Positions 1 through 8,479 of a DNA stretch of 64,000 nucleotides are shown in pieces (the first letter of the stretch is position 1; the number at the start of each line of letters is the position of its first letter). The notes beneath the pieces are model-generated. The model ran no database searches and was not told the origin of the DNA. It was given only the letters and a program-made list of their open reading frames with translations. The translations under genes and the position numbers were made by a program. Origin of the DNA: JACKNG01 sp050184115. GTDB lineage: Bacteria; Pseudomonadota; Gammaproteobacteria; Ga0077536. The stretch lies in assembly GCA_050184115.1 (NCBI GenBank), contig JBFXAQ010000006.1:270183-334182 (forward strand), in the 5' to 3' direction.

Positions 1-793
1 ACTTGAGCATGCGACTGAACATGGTCGGCACGAGCTGGCTGTGCGTAACACGGTATTTCTCGACCAGGGCGAGGTACTGCTCCGGGTCGAACTTTTCCAT
101 GATGATGCTGGTGCCGCCGATGCGGATGGTCAGGCTCACCGAGGCATTGGGCGCCGAGTGGTACAGCGGCGCCGGCGAGAGGTAGACCATGTCCTCCCGG
201 TACTGCCAGAGGTCGGTGAGGAACTGGTAGAGCAGCAGCGGTTCACTCGGTGGCTGGTCGGGCAGCGGGCGCAGGATGCCCTTGGGCCGGCCGGTGGTAC
301 CCGACGAATACAGCATCGAAGTGCCAAGCCACTCGTCGGCGATCGGGGTCGCCGGGAAGCGCGCCGTGGCGGCAGCGAAATCGACCACCGCGCCTGCGGC
401 GCCGTCACCGCCATCGACGATCAACACCTGCTTGAGCTGCGGGCACTGCCGCGCTGCCGCCAGGGCCACCTCGCGCTTGGCCTGCGAGGTGATCAGCACC
501 TGCGAGTCGCTGTCGTTGATGATGAAGGCGACTTCGTCCGGCGTCAGGTAGGAATTGATGCACGTGTAGTAGAGACCGGCGCGTGCCGCCGCCCCGCAAG
601 CCTCGCAATAGCGCGCGTTGTTCTCCATGAACACGGCGTAGTGATCCCGGTGACCGAGGCCATGGCTGCGTAGCAGGTGAGCGAGGCGATTGGTGCGGGC
701 GTCGTAGTCGCCCCAGGTCACCGTCTCGCCGGAGCCGGCCATGATGAAACAGGCTTGGTCGGCCTTGCTGGTTGCATGTTTGCCCGGGTACAC
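1..793 (-). CDS. Acyl-CoA synthetase (AMP-binding), C-terminus cut by window edge
   Basis: Class I adenylate-forming enzyme expected to activate a carboxylic acid to acyl-AMP and then acyl-CoA in the cytoplasm. About 264 N-terminal residues are visible. The reading frame opens with MYPGKHATSKADQACFIMAG and carries the phosphate-binding loop SSGTTGRPKG near residues 160-172, followed by PAPLYHSAPN and FSRMLK, all typical of this superfamily. The catalytic C-terminal subdomain lies beyond position 1. I chose the GTG at 793 because CTGGAGGA sits 5-6 bases upstream and the first residues match the usual N-terminus. It is the last visible gene of a minus-strand run (5270 to 1) of lipid/xenobiotic genes. 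The substrate cannot be told from the sequence. Confidence 0.88.
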   Translation of the reverse strand, partial: MYPGKHATSKADQACFIMAGSGETVTWGDYDARTNRLAHLLRSHGLGHRDHYAVFMENNARYCEACGAAARAGLYYTCINSYLTPDEVAFIINDSDSQVLITSQAKREVALAAARQCPQLKQVLIVDGGDGAAGAVVDFAAATARFPATPIADEWLGTSMLYSSGTTGRPKGILRPLPDQPPSEPLLLYQFLTDLWQYREDMVYLSPAPLYHSAPNASVSLTIRIGGTSIIMEKFDPEQYLALVEKYRVTHSQLVPTMFSRMLK

Positions 794-884
794 CTGGTGT
801 CCTCCAGTCGAGTCGTCGAGGGCGACGATTATACGAAGTACAGTCCGCGCTGCCCGCGCACCTCGACCGTACGGACGGCGGACA

Positions 885-2204
885 CTACTTGCCGCTGGTC
901 AGGCTCGAAACGCTGAAGATGCGTTTGACCGCCGATGGCTTCATCGTCGGGTGCAAGGTGTCGGTCAGAGCATGGACCATGGTCGCCGTGGGCTCGCGCA
1001 GGTTCAGGTTCGCCTGTCCCCGCCAGCTCGACACGGTCGCGCCAGCCTCGCCGCCGACGTCGCGCGTAACCCGGTAAACCGGGTCGAACACCTTCCACAG
1101 GCGACCGTCGCGGTCGAAGGCGAGGGCGATGGCGACGTCGTAGGTTTCGCGGTCGATGAACAACAAGCGGCTCTGGTAGGGATGGTCCTCCCAGGTCGAG
1201 TGCAGTTCCACCACGTAGCAGTCACGCAGCTGCCAGCGGTCGATGAGCGCGCGGCTCATGGGCCCGCCGTAACGCAGCAGTGGTTCGCCGGCATCGATGA
1301 CGTCGAGCACCGTGCGCCGCCCAACCAACGTCCAGCGGTAATCGAGCACGCGGCCGGCGAATCCGTCGAAATCATCCAGGGTGACGTCCGAGCCCATGAA
1401 CGCGTCGGCGCGCTCCTTGGCGGAAAAACGCCGCACCCGGCGCTCGGTTGGCAGGTAGGTGTTTACCTGGTCGTCCTCGTGCGGGTCGAGCGAGCGCTCG
1501 ACGACGAACTTGGTGCCGGCGACATCGAACGGGCTGAGAAACTCGATGTAGTCCTTGTAGAAGCGCTTGCCGGCATCGGGTACATCGACCCGGTAGCCGG
1601 CGTCGGAAGCAAACGCGACATGGCTCAGGTAGACGCGATGGAAACGCTGCACCAGGCGTCGGCCGACGACGCCGCCACCGACCAGGCCGATGTCCGGGTC
1701 GGCGGCCTGCCCGGTGCCGCCGGCGGCGAGGTAGGCCATCGACAGTTCGTCGACCTGGTAGCCGGAGTATTGCCAACGATTGACCTGGTTCCAGCCGATC
1801 ATGAGGCCGGCCTGGTCCGGCGCGGCCTGCGCGATCTGTGCATCCGAAAAGGGTTGGCCCGCGGTGTAGTTCTCGAGCTCGCCGCCCGCACCGAGGCGCG
1901 CCTGGCCGGCGAAGGCCTGCGTCGCGGCATTGAAGGCCGGGTGGCCGACGAAGTGCTCGGTGGGTTGGATCGTGACGGTCACGCCGTCGGCGGCGAACTC
2001 GTCGACATAACCCGGCGGGATGAAGGCGCGCAGACGGTCGATATCGCTCCCGCTCAGCACGCTGCCGGGCGCCGGTGCATCGACGGTAACCTCGCTGGCA
2101 AGCCAGGCGTCGAGATCGGTGCGGGTGAGTTCGGCGGCGGCGCCCTGCGCGAGGACCAGCCCCAGTGCGGCAGCGATGCCGCGGCAAGGCGTCGATGATT
2201 CCAT
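885..2204 (-). CDS. DUF1329 exported protein (outer-membrane lipoprotein-sorting-like)
   Basis: A 439-residue protein starting MESSTPCRGI with a hydrophobic signal peptide (about residues 5-25, ending near QGAAAEL). The body matches DUF1329, a periplasmic/outer-membrane family with a LolB/LolA-like fold, often found beside acyl-CoA and steroid/lipid catabolic genes. Recognisable stretches are GYRVDVPDAGKRFYKDY, the arginine-rich YLPTERRVRRFSA and WTLVGRRTVLDV. An ATG 15 bases upstream (2219) is also open; I prefer 2204 because GGAG lies 9 bases before it and it gives a clean signal peptide. The gene lies 91 bases upstream of the acyl-CoA synthetase and follows the hydrolase gene on the same strand. 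The biochemical role of the family is not established. Confidence 0.8.
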   Translation of the reverse strand: MESSTPCRGIAAALGLVLAQGAAAELTRTDLDAWLASEVTVDAPAPGSVLSGSDIDRLRAFIPPGYVDEFAADGVTVTIQPTEHFVGHPAFNAATQAFAGQARLGAGGELENYTAGQPFSDAQIAQAAPDQAGLMIGWNQVNRWQYSGYQVDELSMAYLAAGGTGQAADPDIGLVGGGVVGRRLVQRFHRVYLSHVAFASDAGYRVDVPDAGKRFYKDYIEFLSPFDVAGTKFVVERSLDPHEDDQVNTYLPTERRVRRFSAKERADAFMGSDVTLDDFDGFAGRVLDYRWTLVGRRTVLDVIDAGEPLLRYGGPMSRALIDRWQLRDCYVVELHSTWEDHPYQSRLLFIDRETYDVAIALAFDRDGRLWKVFDPVYRVTRDVGGEAGATVSSWRGQANLNLREPTATMVHALTDTLHPTMKPSAVKRIFSVSSLTSGK

Positions 2205-2302
2205 ACCTAGTGACTCCATGGACAGCAGCCGGTGCGAGCATGGACGGCGCCGGCTGCGCGAACTGCCTGTCGGCGCGCCACGGCTGGGCGCCGGCGCGGC
2301 GG

Positions 2303-3169
2303 TCAGGTGCGGGCGGAACGCTGTTCGATGTCGTCCAGCACCGGCAGCAGGTATTTCTTGAACTGCACGGGGTCTTCCGACATCGGGAAATGGCCCATGC
2401 CTTCCATCAGGGTGTAGCTCGCGCCCGCCACCGCATCGGCCAGCGCGCGGCAGGCTTCCGGGTAGGCCGACCAGTCGTAGTCACCGCTCAGCACGTAGAG
2501 CATGCACTTCGCCGTGTCGATACGGCCAGCCGTCTCGCGCAGGTCGTGTTCGAGCGCGTAGTACCAGAGATCACCCGAGAACACCGGTGGCGCGCCCTGG
2601 CTGTAGGTCCACACCGTCTCCCGCACGCGCGCCTCCGGCGCGTTGGGCGAACACAGCGAGAGCATCATCGCCGGCTTGGCGTCATTCGAGAGCCGCGGGT
2701 GCCGCCACCACTGCTGCCACAGACGATCGAAACCGCCGCTCCACATCGAGGCCTCGAGCCCGATGCAGGCGCGGAAGCTGTCGGGGTGGTTGAGGGCGAG
2801 ATCGGCAGCGAGGTGGCCGCCCATCGAGCAGCCCATGTAGACCGGCCGGTCGAGGCCGAGCGTCTCGACCATGCTTACCCAGTAGTTCATGAAGAATCCC
2901 TGGGTCAGCTTGTACTCCTCCTCCCAGTAACGCCGGCCATCCGGCGGTAGCGACTTGCCGTGGTAAGGCAAGTCGGCCGCGATGACGCGGAAACGCGAGG
3001 TAATCTCGGGATCTTCGAGCAGGTGGCGGTACTGGCGACCATCCGAACCCGCGGTGTGCTGGCACACCAGTGGGATGCCCTGTCCGGCCTCTTCGAAGTA
3101 GACGCGGTACTCGAGGCCGTCGAGATCGAGGTAGACGTAGCGTCCGGTGATGTCGGAATAACGTGCCAT
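2303..3169 (-). CDS. Alpha/beta hydrolase
   Basis: A 288-residue alpha/beta-hydrolase-fold enzyme. The nucleophile elbow is GCSMGG (Ser115), after the oxyanion/HG-like region PLVCQHTAGSDG (about 34-44) and DLPYHGKS (67-73). The catalytic acid and His lie near SGDYDWSAYPEA and MEGMGHFPM close to the C-terminus. I chose the ATG at 3169 because CCTGAGGAGGGCGGT precedes it; a longer open frame reaching 3265 overlaps the upstream gene and is not protein-like. It begins 10 bases after the stop of the 134-residue unknown, so the two are probably co-transcribed. GMGHFPMSEDPVQF is typical of ester or C-C hydrolases. Substrate unknown. Confidence 0.85.
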   Translation of the reverse strand: MARYSDITGRYVYLDLDGLEYRVYFEEAGQGIPLVCQHTAGSDGRQYRHLLEDPEITSRFRVIAADLPYHGKSLPPDGRRYWEEEYKLTQGFFMNYWVSMVETLGLDRPVYMGCSMGGHLAADLALNHPDSFRACIGLEASMWSGGFDRLWQQWWRHPRLSNDAKPAMMLSLCSPNAPEARVRETVWTYSQGAPPVFSGDLWYYALEHDLRETAGRIDTAKCMLYVLSGDYDWSAYPEACRALADAVAGASYTLMEGMGHFPMSEDPVQFKKYLLPVLDDIEQRSART

Positions 3170-3179
3170 ACCGCCCTCC

Positions 3180-3584
3180 TCAGGCCGCCCGCGCGGCAGC
3201 GCGCACACATTCACCGAAGACGGCGTGGATGCGGCGCAGCGCGTAGTAGTAGGCGTAGGCCGCACCCAGGTCCCCGCTCATTTCGAAACCATGGTGCAGG
3301 GTGGCCGCGAAGATGTCGTGGTAGAAGGGCTTCGGATTCGCCTCCAGCAGCATCGGTCGCCAGGTCTCGAGCGCACCGCCGACATGGATGTCGTAGGGGT
3401 CGTAGCCCTGCGTGCCCGCGACGAAGGTCGTCACGCGGCCGTTCTCGATGTGCATGAAGTAGTCGTCGTCACCAACGCGATAGCGGATGTCGCAGTTCCA
3501 ATATCGCGCCGTCAGCGTGAACTCCGGGTCGACGTTGAGGCGCTCGCGGATGGCGTCGACCGGCAATGGCAATGGTTCGCTCAA
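3180..3584 (-). CDS. Small conserved-looking protein, possibly lipid-carrier-like
   Basis: A 134-residue protein with no signal peptide or membrane segment. It is rich in aromatic residues (ARYWNCDIRYRVGDDDYFMHIENG) and in the middle reads as alternating strands with GRVTTFVAGTQGYDPYDIHVGG. The pattern is faintly reminiscent of SCP2-type lipid-binding domains, but I do not recognise the family with confidence. It starts at ATG 3584 just after the GST gene on the same strand and ends 10 bases before the alpha/beta hydrolase, so the pair probably acts in the same pathway. A small hydrophobic-ligand-binding partner of the hydrolase is my inference only. Confidence 0.6.
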   Translation of the reverse strand: MSEPLPLPVDAIRERLNVDPEFTLTARYWNCDIRYRVGDDDYFMHIENGRVTTFVAGTQGYDPYDIHVGGALETWRPMLLEANPKPFYHDIFAATLHHGFEMSGDLGAAYAYYYALRRIHAVFGECVRAAARAA

Positions 3585-3644
3585 AGTGCTTCTCCCGTAG
3601 ACCAGCGGCCCAGCGCGCGTCGACGCCGGTGGGTCGGCAATGTC

Positions 3645-4292
3645 TCAGCCCTTCTGCTCCATGAAGGCTTGCAGGGCCGCCTGCTGGTCGGCCATCACCT
3701 TGGCCCCGGCGGCCCGTGCGTTGGTCGCCTCCAGCGCCGCTGCGAGCCCGGGCACGGCCGCGACGAGGTCCCAGCCGTAGACGGCCTGGCAAACCGGCGC
3801 GGCGTAGATGAAACTGTGCGCCGCGACGATGTCCGCAAGTGAGAAGCCACCGCAGATGAAGGGCTTGAAGCTCCCCAGGCTCTTCAATGCCGCCACGCCG
3901 TTCTCGATCACGGGCTTCGCTTCGGCGACCGCCGTTTCGTTGCGCTTCTCGCCGAAGAAGATTTCGGCGTAATGCCGACGCGCCGGCAACTCGATATACA
4001 ACTCGATGATCTTGGCCACTTCGCGCACCTTGGCGGCGGCGAAGGCGTCACCCGGTACCAGCGCCGGTGTCGGTTTGATCGCTTCGATGTAGTCGAGGAT
4101 GACGTTGGTCTCGGCGAGGAAGCCCTTATCGGTCTCGATGCACGGCACCTTGCCGACGGGGCTCTTGGCCTTGTAACTGGCTTCCTGGCTGGGCATGGCC
4201 GACACTTCCTCGAACTCGAGACCCTTCTCGAGCAAGGCGAACTTGACCATGTTGTAGTAGTTGCTGACGGCGAACCCATGCAATTTGATCAT
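3645..4292 (-). CDS. Glutathione S-transferase family protein
   Basis: A 215-residue cytosolic GST. The N-terminal thioredoxin-like domain starts MIKLHGFAVSNYYNMVKFAL and contains the glutathione-binding cis-Pro region SPVGKVPCIETDKGFLAETN (about residues 44-63), where the ET/TN pair contacts the gamma-glutamyl group. The helical C-terminal domain has the GGFSLADIVA motif (about 148-157), an N-capping box typical of the fold. Ser/Asn rather than Tyr is likely at the catalytic position. The ATG at 4292 is preceded by GAGGAGGAGG. It sits among acyl-CoA and oxidoreductase genes, fitting detoxification of electrophilic intermediates, but the substrate is unknown. Confidence 0.87.
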   Translation of the reverse strand: MIKLHGFAVSNYYNMVKFALLEKGLEFEEVSAMPSQEASYKAKSPVGKVPCIETDKGFLAETNVILDYIEAIKPTPALVPGDAFAAAKVREVAKIIELYIELPARRHYAEIFFGEKRNETAVAEAKPVIENGVAALKSLGSFKPFICGGFSLADIVAAHSFIYAAPVCQAVYGWDLVAAVPGLAAALEATNARAAGAKVMADQQAALQAFMEQKG

Positions 4293-4409
4293 GACGTGGA
4301 CCTCCTCCTCGTTACTCGTATGCGGCTCACCCGCGTATCGCCATGCCGTCAGCGCGACGGCACGGCGGCGACGCGGGAATCCACCGGGCGGTGCCGCGGG
4401 ACGTGGCGT

Positions 4410-5270
4410 TCAGATGGCGCCGATGCTGCGCCCGATCGCCGCGTAGCGGTCGAGCCAGCGTAGCACAGTGTCGCGGTCCTCGGTCGGACAGCGCGGGATG
4501 GCGCGCTCGATGGAGCCGAGGTCGGCGAAACGCCTGAGATCGTCTTCCGACGTTTCGAAGATGTCGAACATCGACACCGGGACTTCGGTCGGTTCGCGAC
4601 CGACCGCGCGCAGCCTGGCGTGGAGGTCGTCGAGGTCCGCACGCAGGTCGCGGTGGAAGCCGCCGACCGGAATCCATCCGTCACCGAATTCGGCCACGCG
4701 CTGCCGTCCCCAGCGCGAGGCGAAGGTGCCGAGAATGATCGGCGGGTGCGGTTTCTGCACCGGCTTCGGATAGGACCACACGCGATCGAAATTGACCCAC
4801 TCGCCGTGGAATGTCGCCTCGTCCTCGGTCCACAGGATCTTCATCGCCTTGACCCGCTCTTCCAGCACCTGCCAGCGCTTGTCATAGGGCGTGCCGTGAT
4901 TCTCCATCTCCTCTCGATTCCAGCCGGCGCCGACGCCGAACAGGAAACGGCCGTTGGAGAGGCGGTCGACCGTCGCCACGGTCTTGGCCAACGCCAACGG
5001 CTCGTGCTCGACCACCAGGCAGATGCCGGTGCCGAGCTTGATGGTCTTGGTCACCACCGCCGCCGCGGCGCAACTCGCGAACGGATCGGACATGTGCACG
5101 TATTCGCGTGGAAGCGGCCCGTTGCCCGGCCACGGCGTCTCCCGGCTGGCCGGGATGTGGGTGTGTTCCGGGAACCACACCGACTCGAAACCACGCTCCT
5201 CCGCTGCCACCGCGAGTTCGTCGGCCCGGATCGAGTACTCCGTGTTGAAACTCATCACGCCCAGTTTCAC
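4410..5270 (-). CDS. LLM-class flavin/F420-dependent oxidoreductase
   Basis: A 286-residue luciferase-like monooxygenase-fold (TIM barrel) protein. Family signatures seen are SVWFPEHTHIP (about 30-40), IKLGTGICLV and SNGRFLFGVGAGWNREEMENHG (about 105-126), and PPIILGTFASRWGRQRVAEFGDGW. The length and GVGAGWNxxE motif match the TIGR03619-like F420-type subfamily common in actinobacteria and some proteobacteria; whether this one uses F420 or FMN cannot be told here. It starts at ATG 5270, divergent from the CBS protein at 5419, and is the first gene of the minus-strand run. It probably oxidises or reduces an intermediate handled by the downstream hydrolase, GST and acyl-CoA synthetase. Confidence 0.82.
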   Translation of the reverse strand: MKLGVMSFNTEYSIRADELAVAAEERGFESVWFPEHTHIPASRETPWPGNGPLPREYVHMSDPFASCAAAAVVTKTIKLGTGICLVVEHEPLALAKTVATVDRLSNGRFLFGVGAGWNREEMENHGTPYDKRWQVLEERVKAMKILWTEDEATFHGEWVNFDRVWSYPKPVQKPHPPIILGTFASRWGRQRVAEFGDGWIPVGGFHRDLRADLDDLHARLRAVGREPTEVPVSMFDIFETSEDDLRRFADLGSIERAIPRCPTEDRDTVLRWLDRYAAIGRSIGAI

Positions 5271-5371
5271 GTTGCTTTCCTCCCCATTTTGCGTGGCCGG
5301 CCATTGTCCGCCATCGGCATTGCCGGCGTCAGCAGGGGGTGCGCACCCGGCGAAATCGCGCGCCGGAACCT

Positions 5372-5389
5372 ACACTCCATGGGGAGTGT
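5372..5389. promoter_or_regulatory. Inverted repeat in divergent LLM/CBS promoter region
   Basis: ACACTCC-ATGG-GGAGTGT is a perfect 7-bp inverted repeat with a 4-base centre, 30 bases before the CBS-protein ATG and about 100 bases before the divergent LLM start. It could be an operator or a small hairpin. No regulator can be assigned. Confidence 0.35.
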
Positions 5390-5418
5390 CCATCCCGGAC
5401 CGCACCGAGGAGCACGCC

Positions 5419-6012
5419 ATGGCCACCTTCACGCACACGCTGACGCCCCTCGACCTCGCCCCCGGCACGCCCATACGCCAGGCGTCGCGCCGGCCGCTGG
5501 AATCCGTCACCCCGGCCTCCCCCGCCCTCGTCGCCATGACCGATCTCCGGCAGACCCGCCCCGTGACGGTGTCACCTGCGACGTCGGTCACCACGGCGCT
5601 CTCGATCATGATCCACGCCAACGTGCGTCTGCTCTTGGTGCTAGACGATGCCCACGCCATCTGCGGCCCAGTCGGCGCGCGCGATCTCGGTGGCGAGCAT
5701 CCGCTGCGCATCGCCGCCGCGGCCCGCATGCCCTACGAACAGGTCACGGTCGGCCAGGTCATGACCGGCATCGACGAGATGCGTCCTCTCGACTTCGCCG
5801 AGGTCCGCGCAGCCACCGTGCGCGACGTCGTCCGCCACCTCGCCACGAGCAAGCGTCAGCACGTCCTGGTGCTCGAACGAGACGGCGACGGCGGTCATGT
5901 CGCGCGGGGCATCTTCTCGGCGACCCAGATCGGCCGCCAGCTCGGCACGGAAGTCGCTGTCGACGATGGCGTGGTCCACAGCTTCGCCGAACTCGAACGG
6001 CTCATCGCCTGA
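5419..6012 (+). CDS. CBS-domain pair protein
   Basis: A 197-residue soluble protein with two CBS repeats. The first includes MTDLRQTRPVTVSPATSVTT and MIHANVRLLLVLDD (about residues 40-78); the second begins VGQVMTGIDEMRPLDFAEV and ends in VARGIFSATQIGRQL. The S/T-P-x-T and GIFSATQI elements are those that usually bind adenosyl nucleotides. The N-terminal 35 residues are a Pro/Thr-rich lead. The ATG at 5419 follows CGAGGAG; upstream in-frame starts run into the divergent LLM gene. Stand-alone CBS pairs usually sense AMP/ATP or SAM and regulate partners; no partner is evident here. Followed by a hairpin shared with the convergent CoA-transferase. Confidence 0.8.
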   Translation: MATFTHTLTPLDLAPGTPIRQASRRPLESVTPASPALVAMTDLRQTRPVTVSPATSVTTALSIMIHANVRLLLVLDDAHAICGPVGARDLGGEHPLRIAAAARMPYEQVTVGQVMTGIDEMRPLDFAEVRAATVRDVVRHLATSKRQHVLVLERDGDGGHVARGIFSATQIGRQLGTEVAVDDGVVHSFAELERLIA

Positions 6013-6014
6013 GC

Positions 6015-6035
6015 GTCGCGGCCAAGGCCCGCGAC
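6015..6035. terminator. Hairpin between convergent genes
   Basis: GTCGCGG-CCAAGGC-CCGCGAC, a 7-bp stem and 7-base loop three bases after the CBS-protein stop and nine bases from the convergent CoA-transferase stop. No T-run is present on either side, so it may work as a bidirectional or Rho-assisted terminator. Confidence 0.45.
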
Positions 6036-6043
6036 CGCGCCGT

Positions 6044-7255
6044 TCAGCTGGCGTCTTCGCCCAATCCGTGCACTCGCGTGATCCGGAACTGGTCGAGAAT
6101 TTCCTGGGTGTGTTCGCCGAGTGCCGGGCCGGCGTGGCGTACGCGGCCCGGTGCGGCCGAGAACTTGACGGGGACGCCGGCCACCGCGGCGCGGCGCTCG
6201 AGCCCCGGCACCTCGATCGATGGCAGCATGTCGCGGGCGGCGGCATGGGAGTCGGCGACGATGTCCGTGATGTCGTTGACCGGACCGCAGGGCACGCGAC
6301 CGCCGAGTCGTTCGGCGAGCTCGTGCTTGGTCATCGTCGCGGTCCAGGTCTCGATGATCGCACGCAGTTCGACCTGGTTCCGCGCGCGGTCCTCGTTGGT
6401 GACGAAACGCGGGTCGGCGGCCAGGGCCTGCTGTTCCATCACCTCGATCAGGGCGTGCCACTGGCTGTCGGTCGGGCAGCCCAGCGCCATCCAGCCGTCG
6501 GCCGCGCGGTAGACGGAGAACGGGCTGACCAGCGGGTGATCGTTGCCTTCCGGCTTCGACACCGCACCGCCGAAGGAATAGCGGTACACGTTGCGCTCGC
6601 ACACCGCGATCATGGCGTCGACCATGCCGACATCGACGAACTGCCCTTTCCCGGTCTGTTCGGCGTGACGCACGGCGGCGACCACGCCGAAGGCGGCCAT
6701 CACGCCCGGGATGATGTCGCCGACGCCGGGCCCGGCCTTCATCGGCGTGCCGGGCGGGCCGGTCATGGCCATGAAACCGGACATGGCCTGGGCGACGATG
6801 TCGAAGGCCGGCCAGTCACCGTAGGGGCTCGCCCCGGAACGCGCGTCGCCGAAACCGCGAATGCAGGCATAGACCAGGCGCGGGTTGCGCGCGCTGAGCG
6901 CCTCGTAACCGAGCCCGAGGCGTTCCATGACCCCAGCGCGATAGTTCTCCACGACGACGTCGGCCTGGTCGATCAGCGCAAGGAAGGCCGCGCGATCGTC
7001 GGCGTTCTTGAGATCCAGCACCATCGAACGCTTGTTACGGTTGATGCTGTGGAAGTAGCCGCCCTGGGCGCGCGCGGTGTCCTCGGGCAGGTAGGGCCCC
7101 ATGGCGCGTGACATATCGCCGCCAGGCGGTTCGATCTTGATCACGTCGGCGCCGTGGTCGGCCAGGATCATGGTGCAGTAGGGCCCGGCCAGCATCTGCG
7201 TCAGATCGAGCACGACGATGCCCTCGAGCACACCGTTGGTGTCGAGCGCGCTCAT
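6044..7255 (-). CDS. CaiB/BaiF-family (class III) CoA-transferase
   Basis: A 403-residue cytoplasmic enzyme that would move CoA between carboxylic acids through a protein-bound aspartyl anhydride. Family marks are VVLDLTQMLAGPYCTMILAD, GADVIKIEPPGGD, NRNKRSMVLDLK, VVVENYRAGVMERLG and the catalytic Asp region PAFDIVAQAMSG. The ATG at 7255 overlaps the acyl-CoA dehydrogenase stop as ATGA, so it is translationally coupled to that gene. With the second CoA-transferase upstream it brackets the dehydrogenase, implying a pathway in which a carboxylate is activated by CoA transfer, desaturated and released or transferred again. The substrate is not visible. Confidence 0.92.
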   Translation of the reverse strand: MSALDTNGVLEGIVVLDLTQMLAGPYCTMILADHGADVIKIEPPGGDMSRAMGPYLPEDTARAQGGYFHSINRNKRSMVLDLKNADDRAAFLALIDQADVVVENYRAGVMERLGLGYEALSARNPRLVYACIRGFGDARSGASPYGDWPAFDIVAQAMSGFMAMTGPPGTPMKAGPGVGDIIPGVMAAFGVVAAVRHAEQTGKGQFVDVGMVDAMIAVCERNVYRYSFGGAVSKPEGNDHPLVSPFSVYRAADGWMALGCPTDSQWHALIEVMEQQALAADPRFVTNEDRARNQVELRAIIETWTATMTKHELAERLGGRVPCGPVNDITDIVADSHAAARDMLPSIEVPGLERRAAVAGVPVKFSAAPGRVRHAGPALGEHTQEILDQFRITRVHGLGEDAS

Positions 7256-8424
7256 CGGCCGGCCTTGCCGAGCAGGTTGTCGGAGATGATGCGCAGCTGG
7301 ATCTCCGAGGTGCCTTCGAAGATCTTGGTCAGGCGCGCGTCGCGCCAGTAACGTTCGACCGCGTGGAGCTTCGTGTAGCCCGCGCCGCCGAGGATCTGCA
7401 GGGCGTCGGAGGTGACCCGTTCGCTCATCTCGGAGGCGAAGTACTTGGCCATCGAAGCTTCCTTGTCGCAGCGCTGGCCGCCGTCGATGCGGTCGCAGAC
7501 GTAGTAGAGCAATTGCCGCGCGGCTTCGATGTCAGTCGCCATGCGCGCGAGCTTGAAGCGAAGGTCCTGGAACTCGGCAATCGGCCGGCCGAACTGCATG
7601 CGCTGCTGGGCGTAGGCCATGGCGTCCTCGAGCGCGCCCTGGGCAAGCCCGATGGAACGCGCCGCGGTGTGCGCGCGCGCCTCGTCGAGTCCCTTCGCCA
7701 GCGCGTAGAACGCGGTGCCTGGTTCGCCGATGAGGGCGTCGCCCGGCAGGCGCAGACCGTCGAAGGAGAGTTCCCAGGTCTTCCAGCCGAAGTAGCCGAT
7801 CTTGGGGATCGGCGCACTGTGGCAGTTCGGTGGCAGCTCGCCGCGCGGCTTGTCGATCAGGAAGGCGCTGATGCCGAGGTGGCGGCGCTTGGGGTCGGGA
7901 GGCGGCGCGGTGCGCGCGAAGACGACGAGGTAATCGGCGCCATCGGCGAAAGTGCACCAGTACTTGGCGCCGGCCAGCACCCAGTCGTCGCCCTCGCGTT
8001 CTGCGCGGCAGGAAATCGAGGCGAGGTCAGAGCCGGTATCGGGCTCCGACAGCGACATCGCGCCGAGGTACTCGCCACGCACCACGCGCGGCAGCTTGTC
8101 CGCCTTCTGAGCCTCGGACAGGAGATCGATGGTCAACGTGCCGTTGCCGCGCGCGATGATGCTGGCCACGCTCATCCAGCCGCGCGCGAGCTGCTCGGCG
8201 ACCAGGCAGTACTCGAAGCAGCCGAGCCCGCTGCCGCCATATTGCTCGGGGATGCGGATGCCGAAGTAGCCCATCTCGGCGAGCTTGTCGCGCAGTTCGA
8301 GCGGGATCTCGCCCTCGACCGGGTCGAGGCGATTCGCGACCGGCAGGACTTCGTTCAGGGTGAATTCGCGCGCGGTGTCACGGATCATCAGCCGCTCGGG
8401 CGTGAGCAGTCCGTCGGCGCTCAC
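7252..8424 (-). CDS. Acyl-CoA dehydrogenase
   Basis: A 390-residue FAD enzyme introducing the alpha,beta double bond in an acyl-CoA. It shows the three-domain ACAD layout: the N-terminal helical part with IPEQYGGSGLG, the middle sheet with MSLSEPDTGSDLASISCRA and the Trp-containing AGAKYWCTF, and the C-terminal helices with RMQFGRPIAEFQ, QILGGAGYT and FEGTSEIQLRI, whose Glu is in the usual catalytic-base position. The frame runs open to 8862, but that extension lies inside the neighbouring gene; the GTG at 8424 (VSADGLLTPERLM) gives a standard N-terminus. Upstream Shine-Dalgarno is weak. It lies between two CoA-transferases and overlaps the downstream one by four bases. Confidence 0.9.
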   Translation of the reverse strand: MSADGLLTPERLMIRDTAREFTLNEVLPVANRLDPVEGEIPLELRDKLAEMGYFGIRIPEQYGGSGLGCFEYCLVAEQLARGWMSVASIIARGNGTLTIDLLSEAQKADKLPRVVRGEYLGAMSLSEPDTGSDLASISCRAEREGDDWVLAGAKYWCTFADGADYLVVFARTAPPPDPKRRHLGISAFLIDKPRGELPPNCHSAPIPKIGYFGWKTWELSFDGLRLPGDALIGEPGTAFYALAKGLDEARAHTAARSIGLAQGALEDAMAYAQQRMQFGRPIAEFQDLRFKLARMATDIEAARQLLYYVCDRIDGGQRCDKEASMAKYFASEMSERVTSDALQILGGAGYTKLHAVERYWRDARLTKIFEGTSEIQLRIISDNLLGKAGR

Positions 8425-8479
8425 GGCGTCGACCCGCTGCGCGCGGCAGGCGCCACGCCCCCGCGCCCCGTCGCGGTCA

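Noticed and set aside
741..2198. 485-codon plus-strand frame opposite DUF1329
   Set aside because: Antisense to a gene with signal peptide and family motifs; no supporting start site.
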